From Terramyces sp. JEL0728 (Eukaryota; Chytridiomycota; Chytridiomycetes; Rhizophydiales; Terramycetaceae), in NCBI GenBank assembly GCA_027603945.1, contig JADIIU010000049.1, positions 33,858 through 97,857 on the forward strand: 64,000 nt of DNA. The letters are read 5' to 3'. Position 1 is the first letter of the stretch. Each line of letters begins with the position of its first letter. The notes below the pieces were generated by a model that was not told the origin of the DNA, made no database searches, and saw nothing but the letters and a program-made list of their open reading frames with translations. A program made the position numbers and the translations under genes. Below are positions 1-12,400 of the stretch, in pieces.

Positions 1-1618
1 TCTGGCGGCGGAGAGATAATTGGGAGCGCATACTGTAGCTGCTTTTGGCTTGGGGATAATAAAGTGTCAAATTGAATTGGCCGGGTTTCAACAAGATTTT
101 CAACGGCTTTGTATTCGAATTGTCTTTCTGGTGGCATTTTTCGTTCTCCTTCAGCCTTTCTTTTTGATCTGGTTTCTCTTTCGGATGGGCTGGACCTGTT
201 GCTGCTTCTGCTTTCTTCTAGGTCGACGGTATCAATGCTAACCTTGCGTTTCCTGTCTTCACTTTGGATGCTAGGTCTTTTACCCAATGAATCTCTTTGA
301 CGAAGTGTTCTCTGCCCAACTTCTCTAAGACTTCGCTGAGAAGGAGACTCTTTTGCAGCATTATCCAACTGTTTGGCTCTGTCATTGGTGAATTCGGCCT
401 GATTTACATTTCCAATATTTTCCAGCTGCTCATCATCTTCATTATAAGATCTTTGAGAAGTGCGGCGTGATGTTCTACCCGACTTTTTCTTTTCGGTAAT
501 TGCTGCGACTTCCTCATTTCTATTTTGAACATAGTTTTCGTACGGCACTTGCAGGAAAGAGCCCTTTCCAGACGCTGCTTCGTATTCTACAAAGTCAGAC
601 TCGTCGTCTTCAACCCCAAGCTCCTCCTCTTCAATTAATCGTTTTTGGATTTTTTCAATCTCGGTCAATTTCACCCCGTATTTCTTTGCTAATCTGTAGG
701 CGGTACTTTGGTTCTTGTTTGTGAAATTTCTGATAAAGAATTTCTTGTGAATGCGGAATGATTTATCTTGGAATTTCTTTTTGATTTCAGGTGATGCATT
801 GGCCCACATATCTTTAAGAACTTTAAAGATCTCTCTATTGTTTTTAGTTCCTGATCTGCGAACTGCATCTGTAGTATATGCTTTCTTGAACAGAATAAAT
901 GCGTTTAGGGGCTTCTTTGGTCCTTTTTTCTTTTCGGAAGTTTCCAATTTTACATCCTCGATAGGAGGATCGTCAATGCTGACTTCCATCATACTGTCTT
1001 CGTCTTCCATGTGATATTCAATATCTTGAGCTTCAGCGATCGATTTTTTTAGGTTATTCGCTTCTTCAATAGTCTGGTTGGTTTCTAATAGTAAAGTTTT
1101 GAGATTTTCATCGACATCATCGTCGCTCTGATCTCTCTCGACTTTGCCTTCAATAGGAGTGGGAATGTCTATTTCTGAGCTTTGATCTACATCCATAGGC
1201 ACTGAATTTCCAACTGTTTGTTCAAAATAGTCGTCGTCAATATCCACTTCGATCAGCCGCTCTCCTTGCAGCATTAATTCCTGTCGTAGTTCGTTTATTT
1301 TAGACATATCAACTGCGTACTTTACGGATTTTTCATTTACCCCTTTGTCAGAAACGGTGCAAGTTTTGATAAAGTGGTTGCGATGCAAATCAAATGAAAT
1401 TTTCTGAAACTGCGCTTTAATATCGCCGGAAGTTTTTGCCCATATATCCTTGGCTATCTTTGCAATGAGCTGGTTGCATTTCACCCCATACCGCTTTGCG
1501 ATTTCCGGCGTCATTGCTTGTTTGAAAAGCATAAACGAACTGGATTAGTTTCTAGTTACTTTAAGGGCCTTTTCTGCTTCAACGACGGCGTTTCTGTTTT
1601 TACATACAACTTGGCCAT
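1..1618 (-). CDS. Protein with two HMG boxes (3' end beyond the window)
   Basis: DNA-binding HMG-box protein, presumably nuclear. Translation starts at the ATG at 1616-1618. A 20-nt intron at 1540-1559 splits the first HMG box after KRPLN, and removing it gives KRPLNSFMLFKQ. A second box (KKPLNAFILFKKAY...) starts near 940 and is followed by a basic, serine-rich tail. An acidic linker rich in aspartate and glutamate lies between the boxes. The frame runs open through position 1, so the C-terminus is missing. The next gene upstream (1705-2677) is another HMG-box gene with an intron at the same codon, so the two look like tandem relatives. The boxes resemble the MATA-HMG type used by fungal sex regulators, but a mating role is inference only. 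Confidence 0.8.
1540..1559 (-). other. 20-nt intron inside the first HMG box
   Basis: Typical example of the micro-introns of this window. It starts GTAACT, carries ACTAAT as probable branch site and ends CAG. It sits in phase 2 between KRPLN and SFML. Its removal joins two frames into a continuous HMG box. Confidence 0.85.
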
Positions 1619-1704
1619 GGGATTTGGAGTGAAAAAATTGGTCACACAAAGAGAATGTACAGAGGCTTACAGAATATCGGTAGATCAATACTATTTGTCT
1701 TTAT

Positions 1705-2677
1705 TCAAAACATGGATTTAAAGAATGACATTGTTGCCGATGCTGGAGTCCATCCGGTTTTGAATGAATGGAAATCAAACCCTGCGGATAATCTGGCAAA
1801 AGACGATGACAACACACCCATTTCTTTGTCTTCTGGAACAGTTATTTGCAAATTTGATTTAGGTTTCTTTCTCTGTGGTTTGTTGAACTGCGGAATACTC
1901 TGCAGTTGATCCTCACTTTCAGTAGCTTCATTTTCAATCTGCGTGTGCTTGAAAGGATTTGAATTGGACTGGTCGAGGTTCCAAAAATCAGAGTTTGCTG
2001 TAGATAGATTCACCTGTGGCAATAGAGTCATAAGTGAGTTGCTGTCTGTCATAGTGTCTTTGTAACTATTGGTTGGAAATAGAGTATGAATATCTCCATT
2101 CAGAGGCATGGCACTTTGGCTGTAGTCTTGGATATAGTTTGGACCGCAGATCATCCTCTCCTCTCCTTTCACCAACTCAAACATTAGATTTTCCTGTCCC
2201 AAAGGTAGGCAATATCCTTGAGAAAGATCTGCGGTTCTAGGTAGGATAAATCCGTTAGCGGTGTTGAGTGGCTTCATTGCCATCCGGTTTACCGGTAGAT
2301 TAGCGTTTACAATATCTGCAGCTTCAACCGGAATACCAAGCTTTAGCCTTTCCCTGACGATTTCATCTTTGGACAAATTGTACTTTTTGAGCACTCTGCG
2401 TCCAATCTTGCTGATGTTATCATACATAATGTGATGAAGCCGCAGTTCATTGTAAGCTTGCTCTTCATACGGCTGCCGTTCTTCATTGGTCATCAGTGCC
2501 CATAATTGAGCAATGTGTGGACTGACGTCTTTCATGTTTAGTCTTTTTCTGGCTTTTCTACTATAGTTTAGTTTGAGGTTTTGGCAATAAGCTTGTCGAA
2601 ATCTAAAAAAGGCACTAGGTTAACAAAAAGTACTTTAGCGGTTTCTTTGCTGAGCTGTCTTTTGCCTGCTTGCCCAT
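1705..2677 (-). CDS. Single HMG-box transcription factor-like protein
   Basis: 317-aa protein whose N-terminus is one HMG box: KKPLNAFFRFRQAY, then LWALMTNEERQPYEEQA. The rest is low-complexity, polar and without known domains. The start is the ATG at 2675-2677. A 19-nt intron at 2615-2633 interrupts the box in phase 2 right after KKPLN, exactly where the neighbouring two-box gene is interrupted. The stop is TGA. The gene lies 86 bp upstream of that gene on the same strand, which suggests tandem duplication. Sequence-specific DNA binding is the family role. A sex or mating function is possible but not shown. Confidence 0.82.
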
Positions 2678-3150
2678 CTAGATAGTTGATATCGACTTGA
2701 GCTAGTATTTATAGTATTTGGTCAATTGAAGTCGACCGCACACTCTCTAAAAGGAAATATTTTAGTACTGTTGCTTTAATTATTCGAAAACTGCAAGCCC
2801 AAAATAGGGATAATGGTATATAGCTAGAATCGTTAAAGCTATGCGGACCCATTAGTTCTGGTTTTATAGGTGTCGAGTTGCGTTTGAAAAATGTGCTAAT
2901 TTTGATATCTCCTTTCTGAGAGATACCGATCTTTGAAATTCGTGCATGTCATTATTTTAATCACCACAAAGGCAGATTTCGTAACCAATTCATCAACAAA
3001 CTCAATAATTAATATTCTGCATCACCACACGGAACTTTACCGGGTAAAATGCGTCTCCTTTCAAAAATTTCTTTGGCTATACGGTTTCAATTAGCGGCAA
3101 ACATATACGGTCAACAGCGTCTCCTTGTCAACAAAGGATACCAAGTTTAT
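2678..3150. other. 473-bp intergenic stretch, no gene seen
   Basis: Lies between the HMG-box start and the ORC4 stop and is AT-rich. I find no ORF with family resemblance, no tRNA-like fold and no repeat. It presumably holds the HMG-gene promoter and the ORC4 3' UTR. Confidence 0.5.
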
Positions 3151-4399
3151 TCAGATCTCTGACCATTTTACAATAGCAGAAGGTAAAACTTCAGGAAAAG
3201 TAGCAATGGCATTTCTAATCTGCAATCTACTTAGCAAGCACCTAGCCATACGATACTCCTTTGGACATTGACTTGCAATACCAGCATTATTGCAGATTAG
3301 TCCCAAGCAAACAATGTTTTCGTACGCTTTTAGGGCTACACTTTTCGTAAAATGCAATCTTCCCATCCCTTTGCCCAGTGCGGCCAATCTTTTGCAGAAA
3401 TCTCTATATTCATCGTACACCATTTCGAAATTGAACAGTTCGTGTTGTTTTGATAGCAGTGACTTGATTGAAAGCAATATACATAATTCTAGAACAGATA
3501 ATTCATGTATGGTTTGCTCCATCTGATCTTGATTTTTTGAATCAATCATCTCTGCGAATGTCTTTGGCGCTGGATGGGTATTGTGCAGCAATTGATACTG
3601 CGCAACCATAGACTAGATTAACAATATTTACAAAAATGTTTAACAGAGTTGGTATACTTTTGTCCCAGTCAAACTGCACGGATAGCAACGATTTGACATG
3701 CTTGTCATCCAACAGTTTCAGTACCTTTTCATCCATATCTTCACCAATTTGCTTTGCAATAGATAGGTAATCTTCAAAAGTAGGAACCGGATATATATTG
3801 ATTGTACGATGAGAAAACCTGGATTTTACTCGTTTTTCCAATATTAGCAACGTGTCCTGCGGTTAGTTATACGTACTATTCTACAAGTGGTACCAACAAC
3901 ACAGATCGGCGTTTGATTAGATTGAGAAACATCAAACAAATTGTACAATAGAATCTGTTTGTTGTGCGAACAAAACAGGTCCAGTTCTTCCACAATAAAT
4001 ACAATTGGAACAGTATCCTGGTTCCCTATGGTTAACGTTTCATACCTGACTTTAGCGTAGAAATGACGAATTCCAACCGTTCAGCAAAGGATCCTGTAGT
4101 TTGAGTTTGCAAATCCAGTTCCAAGTGTAGCTGCCTTATGATTGATTTGAGAGCAAGGGCATCATCCGTATGATAAGTGCCATCCAACTTTATAGTGTAA
4201 AATGTATTGTTGGATAGAGTTGCAAGGGCATTGTTTACCAGTGTTGTTTTTCCAGATCCTTTTTGTCCAGTAACCAGGACGCTGTTACTTTCTCCAAACG
4301 ATATTGTTCTCTTTAGCAGTTCATTTAGTTGACTAGTGTTATTTGTTTTTACTTTTGCTGGGTATCTAGCCCAATTAAATTTTTGGTTTGAATTGTCAT
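3151..4399 (-). CDS. ORC4: Origin recognition complex subunit 4
   Basis: 389-aa AAA+ ATPase-fold subunit of ORC, which marks replication origins in the nucleus. Exons on the minus strand: 4399-4353, 4332-4046, 4025-3877, 3856-3632, 3612-3151. Introns are 20, 20, 20 and 19 nt. The Walker A motif GQKGSGKTT lies near residue 50. The Walker B region reads PIVFIVEELDLF. The spliced junction gives GTTCRIDTLLILEKRVKSRFSHR, the ORC4 signature (TCRLD..LLEKRVKSRFSHR in relatives). The C-terminal half is helical and matches the ORC4 winged-helix region in length. The gene is slightly short for the family (about 430-530 aa). Confidence 0.92.
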
Positions 4400-4534
4400 A
4401 GATTTAAAAAAAGTCTGTTCAAGTTCTGGACAGGTTTGTGTCTGACAACCAACTGCTGATTTGCGACTCATTCAACCCCGATCATACTGTCTTGAATTCA
4501 TACAAGCTAATTATAAGCGGTTATATTATCAAGG

Positions 4535-5857
4535 TCAATTATTGCTTTGGGTCGCCTTCTTTGGTAAATAGACGAAATTGTAGTACGCATAAGCACCTCC
4601 AGCGCACAGCAACACGAAAAAGAAGACAAGCAAGCACCAAAGCTTTTTCCTAGACTTTTGCCTATACACAATTGCTTTTGTAATTTCACCGCTTCCATCT
4701 TCCAGATTCTTTGAAACATCATTAATGTAGTTTTCAGTAACGTCAATGGTTTCTTGTTGTTGCTGGGTTAACGTAAATTACTTGAAGTAGAACTTGCATA
4801 TCATAAAAGATCTGTGCTAGTTCTTCGATCGAAGCTTCCAATTGCTCAAGTTCCTTGTGCCTGTTTTGTAATTGGTTGAGCACATGGCGAGTCCTGCCAA
4901 GAGTTTCTTTTTGGAAAACAGAACCTTGAGGATCATTCATAATCTGTTCTACTTCTGCTGGAGTAGCATTGGGACGGGCTATATTAAAAACGAGTACCAA
5001 TTTTGATTTCTCTTTCCATTCTTTGTCGGCACTTTTCTTTGAATGCATTCTGTATTGATGAAAATTCATTCGCAATTGAAATCAATTCTTTTGCCAGGTT
5101 GGATTCTTTGAATTTCCTGGATTGTTTTTCAGGACCTTGGATGGATTTGGTTTCGTTTGATAACTTGCTCAAGTAGGTTTTGATATCGCTGATGAGGTCG
5201 CTGATTTCATCGCTCAGCATGCTGATATCCTTGGTGATTTTAGTGGTTTCCCTTTCACCTACAACAGTGATTGAGCGAGATTGTAAACTTTCCAATGAGC
5301 GCAGCTTTCGTGATACCAAACCAAACATTTCTTGAATCTCATCCACCTATATTAGCAAAATGTACTTTGTCAGAATAGCTTGTTGCATTTGATGGTCCTT
5401 TTGAAGCAATGGAGCCATTGTAATTATCCTGCGAGGGGCGAGAGTCCTTGGAGTAAGCGGTTCTGGAAGTGTCTCTGCTGACATCGCTTCTAACATCACT
5501 CCTTGCATCTCTGGGAAAATCGTTTCTCCTGCCAACATCATTTCTTTGAACAGTATTTCTGACACTTCCCTGTCTACTAACTTCGCTCCTTTGATAATTG
5601 TCATTTCTGAAATTAGTTGAATCTTGTCTCCTATCATTTCGAGGAGAGCTCGGTCTTTCAAACTCCCTTGGTGAGCTGGGCCGTTCATATTCCCTGGAGA
5701 AGCTTGGTCTTCTTTCATATTCTCTTTGTGCATTGCGGGGAGTGCCGTAATCCCTTGGGGTATTTGAATTCAGCTCTGCCAAACGGTCTCTGGCCATTGT
5801 CGAAACTTTGCCGTTCGCAGTATGCTTTGAATGTTTAAGTTCCCGATCCATAGCCAT
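4535..5857 (-). CDS. Plasma-membrane-type syntaxin (Qa-SNARE) with long Arg-rich N-terminus
   Basis: 421-aa t-SNARE acting in vesicle fusion. Exons: 5857-5366, 5346-4998, 4978-4782, 4762-4535, with three 19-nt introns. The C-terminal part has the Habc helices, the stretch ARPNATPAEVEQ (syntaxin linker), a SNARE helix with QQQETIDVTENYINDV, and a terminal membrane anchor (LWCLLVFFFVLLCAGGAYAYY). The first 163 residues are unusual for the family: they are disordered, with repeats such as REYERPSSPREFERPSSPRN. I chose the first ATG (5855-5857); an upstream TTG is also in frame but unlikely. The stop is TGA. Sso1/Sso2 of yeast are the nearest well-known relatives. Confidence 0.88.
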
Positions 5858-5948
5858 TTGTGCAAGTTTATCCAATTTGCAATTAAAGTTTAACTGTTAT
5901 CATTAAACCTTAATTTGCTATAAATATACAAATGCTTAGTCAGCGCCA

Positions 5949-8420
5949 ATGTTGACTCTTCCCCCGGAAATCGTTAGGATAATTATCTTTTATGCAGATA
6001 GTAAGTTTATCTTATCTAGTTCCATCAGTAGGGGCTCTACAGTGTACTTGTCGCAGAATTTACGAAATTATCAATGTCTCTGGATGTTGGGATGCCCATT
6101 ACCGAAAATTATCCCACGGTTTACAATCCACAGAAATATTTGGCGAGTCAAAACTAAAATTAAAAATTCTATATCTGTACTTGATGCGACCTGCAGTTTG
6201 TGGTATTTGTTTATCTCGCAATTGCCCAATCATTCCAATATTTGAATTTACTCTGAATGCGTGTCCCTGCGTAATTAACCAAATAATTACGGCAAACCAA
6301 GCTGAACAGGAATATAATCTGGATGCATTGGATCTGCAGACACTACCTCGATTACATTGTGTATACAAGTCCAATAACGTGTTCCAGCCTATAATTTACT
6401 ACTATCGGTGTCACTGTGAATACATATCTGGGATTGTTTCTAACGGGAAAAGTATATATGTTTGGGATAGATATCACTATTTGACTTCAATTAAATTGGG
6501 AAAGATAAACCCTTGGTTGCAAGTGGAATACAGCAAATATTTAGAGTTTCAAAGGCAATTTATCTTTGGTGGTAGTGAACCTGTCAATTCTTATCATTCT
6601 GTATATTCACATGATCACGTCGTGGTGGATGTTGAAGCTCCCCTTGAGGAATTTATCTCCGACAATGCAGATACACTAGATGAGGTAGAGCCAACTTCCA
6701 AGAGGCTTTCTACAGACATTACTCCCAATGTTACGAATAAGGAAGATTCAGTTGCTGCGTTTGACAAGATTTGTTGTCCAATATTCTCTAAATTAGCCAG
6801 AAACATCACTCAATTCATTTACACTCCTGAACCGCTGGAATCGTTTGATAAATGGATGTTTTATCAACAATTACAAGAATCTAGTACCCAAATTGACAAA
6901 ATAGAAAGGAAATACCAATTTAAAAAAGCTCTTTATCAAATACTAAACTCCAAAGAATTAGTTCAACAATACTGGAGACTGCTGACACCGTGTGTAAAGC
7001 TGTATTTTGAAACTGGGTCTATCGACATAGAACATATCAAAAATAACACTTGTGAATTGAATAGATCACTCGGCCACATAACAGAGCGTAGAGACCACTA
7101 CCAAATATTCAAAAGTGGATGTAAATTGACTAGTTTAATCGTTCATTTGCTCAATGAAATAAAATCTTCAAGAATAGTGCATGCGTATATTCTAAATTGC
7201 GTAAAGTCAACATTCCCACAATTCGATACTTCAAAGCAAGATGGGCTATGCCACAAAATACTTTATCAGGCTATTTCAAAGCGAGTAGAATCGTATAGTT
7301 TTCTCCAAACTTTTGTACATTGTGTACTGGGAAATGAACAACGTGGTATTCCTTTCTAACTAGATTATCAACAAGACAAAGCAAATGGTGATAGACACAA
7401 GTTGAAATTTCAAGAAATACTAGAAGCTGGTATGCAAGTGAAATGTCCTACAATATCAAAGAAACTGATTCCGCTCTGTTCAATTGAAAATATAAGAATT
7501 CAAGGGGTAATTAACGACTACATTAACCCAATCCACTCTTCTTGTTTGCGACATGAAAATATGTGTCTAGAACACGCTATAACTGAAATAGTAACACTCT
7601 ATAGGAAACATCAGTCTGAAATCTACTTGACGACAGAACTGCAAAAGTATATACCTAATTTCACTAAAGAGGTGCTTCAGTTCTCAACAACTAAACAGAG
7701 ATTCACATCGTCAGTTCAAATAGGTATATCTATCTAATAGAGGCTCATGGCAGCAAATCCCAATGAACGCACAAAGAATTTACAAAGAAGAATATATCAG
7801 AACAATCCTATCAGGTGTAAACTGCGATTACGTTGAAGATAAGCTTGCTTTCCAGTCACTACAGTCGATCTCTGAATTTGTGTGCAATCCAGAACCAATT
7901 GGAAATGAAAAACAATCAGTTTGGAAGTATCTACACTCTATTATCGCCAATGAAATTGTAAGAAAATGTAGAGAAGAGTGCGCATTACACCAGCTGAATG
8001 AATTTGAGCTTTCAAAAGTAAAAATTAGTCGGCCAGAAAACCTGTATACACTTGTCTCACTAGAATCTATTGTTTCAAAGTGGGTATATGGCAGTAATTC
8101 AGCTAGCATTCTAGTATCACAATTGTTGGAATATTCTATTACCAATCGTAGAAATGAATCCTACATGAGCCTTAAACAAAAATTGTTCAATAATCCAAAA
8201 TTCAAGGGATTGTTTTTTGATCAGCACGATGCTGTTGAGCTAATCAATTCACCAGAGTTTAGAGTCATTATTCAGTATTTCTGATTAATTTAGTGCTTGT
8301 CCTGATTTTTACAAGAACATGGATTGTGTGGATCAAGTAATTGAAATGACTAGGAAATATTTGAGTTTTGAAATTAGTCGCACTAGTGTTTTGGTTGTAA
8401 TGAATTTGCTAAAGCTTTAA
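5949..8420 (+). CDS. Long F-box protein, otherwise unknown
   Basis: 798 aa. Exons: 5949-6000, 6020-7345, 7364-7723, 7743-8274, 8294-8420. Introns are 19, 18, 19 and 19 nt; the 18-nt intron at 7346-7363 is the shortest in the window. The first splice joins LPPEIVRIIIFYAD to IPSVGALQCTCRRIYEII, a normal F-box, so it is probably a substrate adaptor of an SCF ubiquitin ligase. A cysteine cluster (VCGICLSRNCP) follows near residue 85. The remaining 700 residues are helical and unlike any family I recognise. The third intron ends TAGAG. The last exon is supported by length (total divisible by three) and by an AATAAA right after the TAA. It is divergent from the syntaxin gene with a 91-bp spacer. 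Confidence 0.72.
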
Positions 8421-8497
8421 ATAAAATTGGAAATCTGGTTTGCGTCCTGCAGTCAAATGGAGATCAAAAATGTAATGATATCGAACTGTTAACGAGT

Positions 8498-9367
8498 TTA
8501 TTTGTCGAGTACATGAATATTGAATTGTGATTTGGAGTCTGCAGTGCCAGCTACAAAGATTTTGTCGTTCGACATGGCAATAGCGTTTAGCTTAAAATCA
8601 AATTTGGACACAACTGGTTCCGCGTCCCATTTGATCAGCTGTTTATCAATCCCGATCGAATACAGGATGTTTTTATCGTATAATAATCCTGAAATACTCC
8701 AACTGTGCTTTTCAAGTATTTGAAATTTGCCAGGTAATTTCGGTTTACCTCTTCCAAAATCAGAGAAAATACAAATCTTTCCATCTCCTAGTCCAGCTGC
8801 TAGTGTATTTCCAGCTTCGTCGAATGCAAGGGAGTAAATAAATGGCGGATTGAAGGTGTCGCTAGCAACAACTGTTGCGCAGTACTCTGTTTGCAAAGAT
8901 GCCCTGGAAAAATCCCAAGACTTGACAAAGCAATCAAAGCCGCCAGTTACACATTGCCAAGGCGTTGTCGGTCTGAATTTGAAGCAAGAGGCTATATTGG
9001 AATGTCCGCTCTTGAAATTCTTGAACGGTTTGTAATTGCGAGTATCCAGAACAGATATCCTTCCATTGTCATCCACAAATCCAATAAATTTTTTGTTGAA
9101 ATGAACAGCAAACTCATTTATATCTTCAGTGGCCTGATATATCGGCTGTATTTGACCAGTCCTGGCATCCAACAACAATAATCCATTATCGACGGTAAAA
9201 TATATGGTATCTCCTTCTGTCTCTACTTGGTTCATAACATGGTCGAATTTCCGAATAATTTTTTGGGTATTAATATCCCACACTATAGCGCAGTCATTTC
9301 CGCAAGATATTAGTTGTGAATCCTTGCAATTCAGGTGATTAATGCTGCCAGTGTGTCCGCTGAACAT
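8498..9367 (-). CDS. WD40-repeat protein, WDR53-like
   Basis: 289-aa single-exon beta-propeller protein. Repeats begin with SGHTGSINHLNCKDSQLISCGND. The segment VDDNGRISVLDTRNY followed by GHSNIASCFKFRP and VTGGFDCFVKSWD matches the WDR53 pattern (DDSGAIKILD, HSNICSSVAFRP, SCGLDMQVMLW). WDR53 proteins are thought to be DDB1/CUL4 substrate receptors; that role here is inference. It is divergent from the ABC transporter gene with a 102-bp shared promoter that carries a bZIP-type site. Confidence 0.75.
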   Translation of the reverse strand: MFSGHTGSINHLNCKDSQLISCGNDCAIVWDINTQKIIRKFDHVMNQVETEGDTIYFTVDNGLLLLDARTGQIQPIYQATEDINEFAVHFNKKFIGFVDDNGRISVLDTRNYKPFKNFKSGHSNIASCFKFRPTTPWQCVTGGFDCFVKSWDFSRASLQTEYCATVVASDTFNPPFIYSLAFDEAGNTLAAGLGDGKICIFSDFGRGKPKLPGKFQILEKHSWSISGLLYDKNILYSIGIDKQLIKWDAEPVVSKFDFKLNAIAMSNDKIFVAGTADSKSQFNIHVLDK

Positions 9368-9397
9368 TTTCGGCGCAAATTAAAAAAATCTGGTCGT

Positions 9398-9410
9398 TGA
9401 CGTGAGTCAC
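9398..9410. promoter_or_regulatory. Overlapping CRE/AP-1-like bZIP site
   Basis: The string TGACGTGAGTCAC contains TGACGT and TGAGTCA overlapping by four bases. It lies in the 102-bp divergent promoter between the WDR53-like gene and the ABC transporter. Such sites bind Gcn4/AP-1/Yap-type bZIP factors in fungi. Regulation of either gene is inferred. Confidence 0.4.
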
Positions 9411-9469
9411 TCCATTACGTTGGTGACATTTATACGGAAATTTTTTAGTTTAATTTTACATATTTTGGG

Positions 9470-12400
9470 ATGCTGGCAGTACTATCAAAAGAGCCAGAGC
9501 CTTGCAAGAATACTACGCAGTCATCATTATATTCTCAGTTAACCTTCAGTTATGTCAACGAATTGATTAGCAGAGGAACTAAAAAACCTTTGGAAATCAT
9601 GGATTTCCCTTCAATTGAACGGTACGACGAGGCGGAACGACTATCAAAGAAGCTTTTGGATAACTTGAACCGCACAAAGAGCTTGGCGAAAGCATTGTGG
9701 AGCACCTTTGGAGTCGCTTATTCAGTAATATTGTTTTTCTATCTATTCGAAATAGTATTTAAAGTTGCTGAAGGCTATTTACTGGGATTGTTTCTAGAAT
9801 GGTTTCAACAGGACGAGTTTGACATGAAATTGGGCTACTGGTACGCTTTCGGACTTGTGTCTGTTATTGGTGTTCATAGCTTGCTGCGGCATATTATGTT
9901 CTTTTGGTCAACCAGACTGGGAATGCAAATTAGAATTGCTCTGACTTCGGCGGTTTACAAAAAGTGTCTGTCGTTATCCGTATCACATACAGCCTCGACT
10001 GGAACGATCGTCAATCTGATTTCTAACGATGTGCAAAAGTTTGAAGATGCTACTCCGTGGGCTCCCTTTATGATAGTTGCTCCAATTGAATTGCTAATCG
10101 TTTGGTACTTTGTATATCAAATTATCGGATGGTCATCGTTAGCGCCATTTATAACCCTTGCGGTCCTGTTCCCCCTTCAAGCTACCTTCTCTAAGCTTTT
10201 TGGGGACTATCGCGTAGAGAGAGTAGGACTGCGAGATACTTGGTTGAAATCTGTTTCAGATATGTTGTCTGGCATCATGGTCGTGAAGGTAATTACTCCC
10301 TGACTCAGTTATATGCATGGGAAGATCCATTCATGTTTATAATTAAAAAAGTAAGAGCAAAGGAGATGAAGGTTATGCAAAAAGGGTTTATTCTCGCTGG
10401 GCTGAACAGTTCATTAAGTTTTTCTGCTCCAAGTAACTCTGATTATAACACTAGGTTTACTTAGTTTGGCAACTTTCTTGACTTATCACTTTACTGGTGG
10501 GGTTTTGCTGGCCTCCAAAATTTTTACTGTATTCACATATTTCAATACTACCAGGGTTACTTTGATTGCCAATTTTCCTAGAGGTGCTCAATTTTCCGCT
10601 GAAGCATATGTGTCCTTGAAAAGGGTATCCAAATTCTTGTTGTTGGAGGAGATTGACTCATTACGCGATCTAGAAAAGGAAGCAGGGATTTTAAAGACGG
10701 TTAATGATCAAAGTATTTGGGTTTATCTTAAAAACTGCTCATTCCGATGGGGCTCGTCCTACTCTGGTGAAGCAAACAAGAGCTCCCAGAATATCTTGCA
10801 AGACATCAATTTGAAGCTCAAAGAAGGGACGATCACTGCTGTTTGTGGACAAGTTGCTTCTGGAAAGTCTTCGTTGATCCAAGCAATTCTTGGCGAAATG
10901 GTCTGTACCGATGGCGAATTTGCTGTTGCTAACAAGACAATTGCATATGTCGGTCAAAAACCATGGATTCTTTCGGGGTCTATCAGAGAAAACATCTTGT
11001 TTGGAAGAGAGTATGATGAACGATGGTTCAGACAAGTAGTCCATGCTTGTGCCTTGGAGCGAGACTTTCAATTATTTCCATTTGGAGAAAATACTGTAAT
11101 TGGTGAAAGAGGAGTCACGCTGAGTGGTGGACAGAGGGCTAGAATCGACTTGGCCAGAGCTGTATACTCTAATGCTGACATTTACTTGCTTGACGATCCA
11201 CTGTCTGCTGTAGATACCAAGGTTGGCCGACACTTGTTTGAAAAATGCTTGACTGGTATTTTGAAAAGCAAATGTGTGCTTTTAGTTACTCACCAACTTC
11301 AGTTCATCAGTGCTTGCGACCATGTAGTTTTGCTAGAAGGTGGAAAGATAGCTGTTGGTGACACATATGCCCATGCTATCAAAAACAACCAACAATTTGC
11401 GTCACTGATGCACCAGATGGAAAAGAAAAACGATGATGACAAGATTGAAGTTGAAGAGGAGAAAGGCATTGAAAAGACAGAAGAAGGCATGAAAACAAAA
11501 GAAGTCACTGCCGAAACCTCTGCCTCGGGAAGTGTTAGCCTGTCAGTGTATTACAAATATTTCAGATCTGGATCTGGATTGTTTACTGTGATTATGTTTT
11601 TCATATGCATGTTCCTTGGCCAGATATTCTTCATATGCACCGATTTCTGGCTTTCAAACTGGGCAAGTAAATCTACCAAAGAGCAAAACAACAGCTACTA
11701 TTATATCGTCTTTATTGCGTTGGGGATGATGACGTTCGTTTTTGCAACCATCAGAGAACTGATTTTCCTGTCTATTAGTGTTCGGGCAAGCAAGTCTTTA
11801 TTCGCTCAGATGTTGGAGTCTATTTTCAGGAGTCCAATGTTTTTCTTTCAGTCCAACCCGCATGGTCGTATTATGAACAGATTTACCAAAGATTTGTCCA
11901 CGATGGATGAAATGCTTCCGCAAACCTTCTTGGACTTTATTGGATGTTTCTTTTTCTTTTTGGGCTCCATGGTTGTAACCATCATTGTTGTTCCGCAGTC
12001 CCTGCTCTTTTTCCCGTTCTTGACTGTTGTTTTCTATTACTTGCACAAGTACTATATCCTGTCATCCCGCCAAGTCAAAAGATTTGAAGCTGTAGCCCGC
12101 TCCCCTGTGTATTCAAACATCCCATCAACGCTGGAAGGGTTGTCGGTCATCAGGGCTTTCAATATGGATTCGCGATTTGCTTCTCAGTTCTATGCAGCTC
12201 AAAATGAACACACAAGATTGATGCTCTGTTTCTATTCATGTGTCCGATGGCTGGGTCTCCGATTGGATTTGCTGGTTACTATGTTTATGGGGAGCTTGTC
12301 GTTTGGATTTGTTGGGCTCCGAACTTATCTCAACTTATCTTCCGGCCAAATTGGCATATTACTCTATTACCTAATTGCCCTATGTGATTTGTTGCAATGG

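Noticed and set aside
5873..5875. TTG start for the syntaxin
   Set aside because: An ATG follows six codons later. There is no support for TTG initiation; the same reasoning was used for the ankyrin, Hikeshi and LAA2-like genes.
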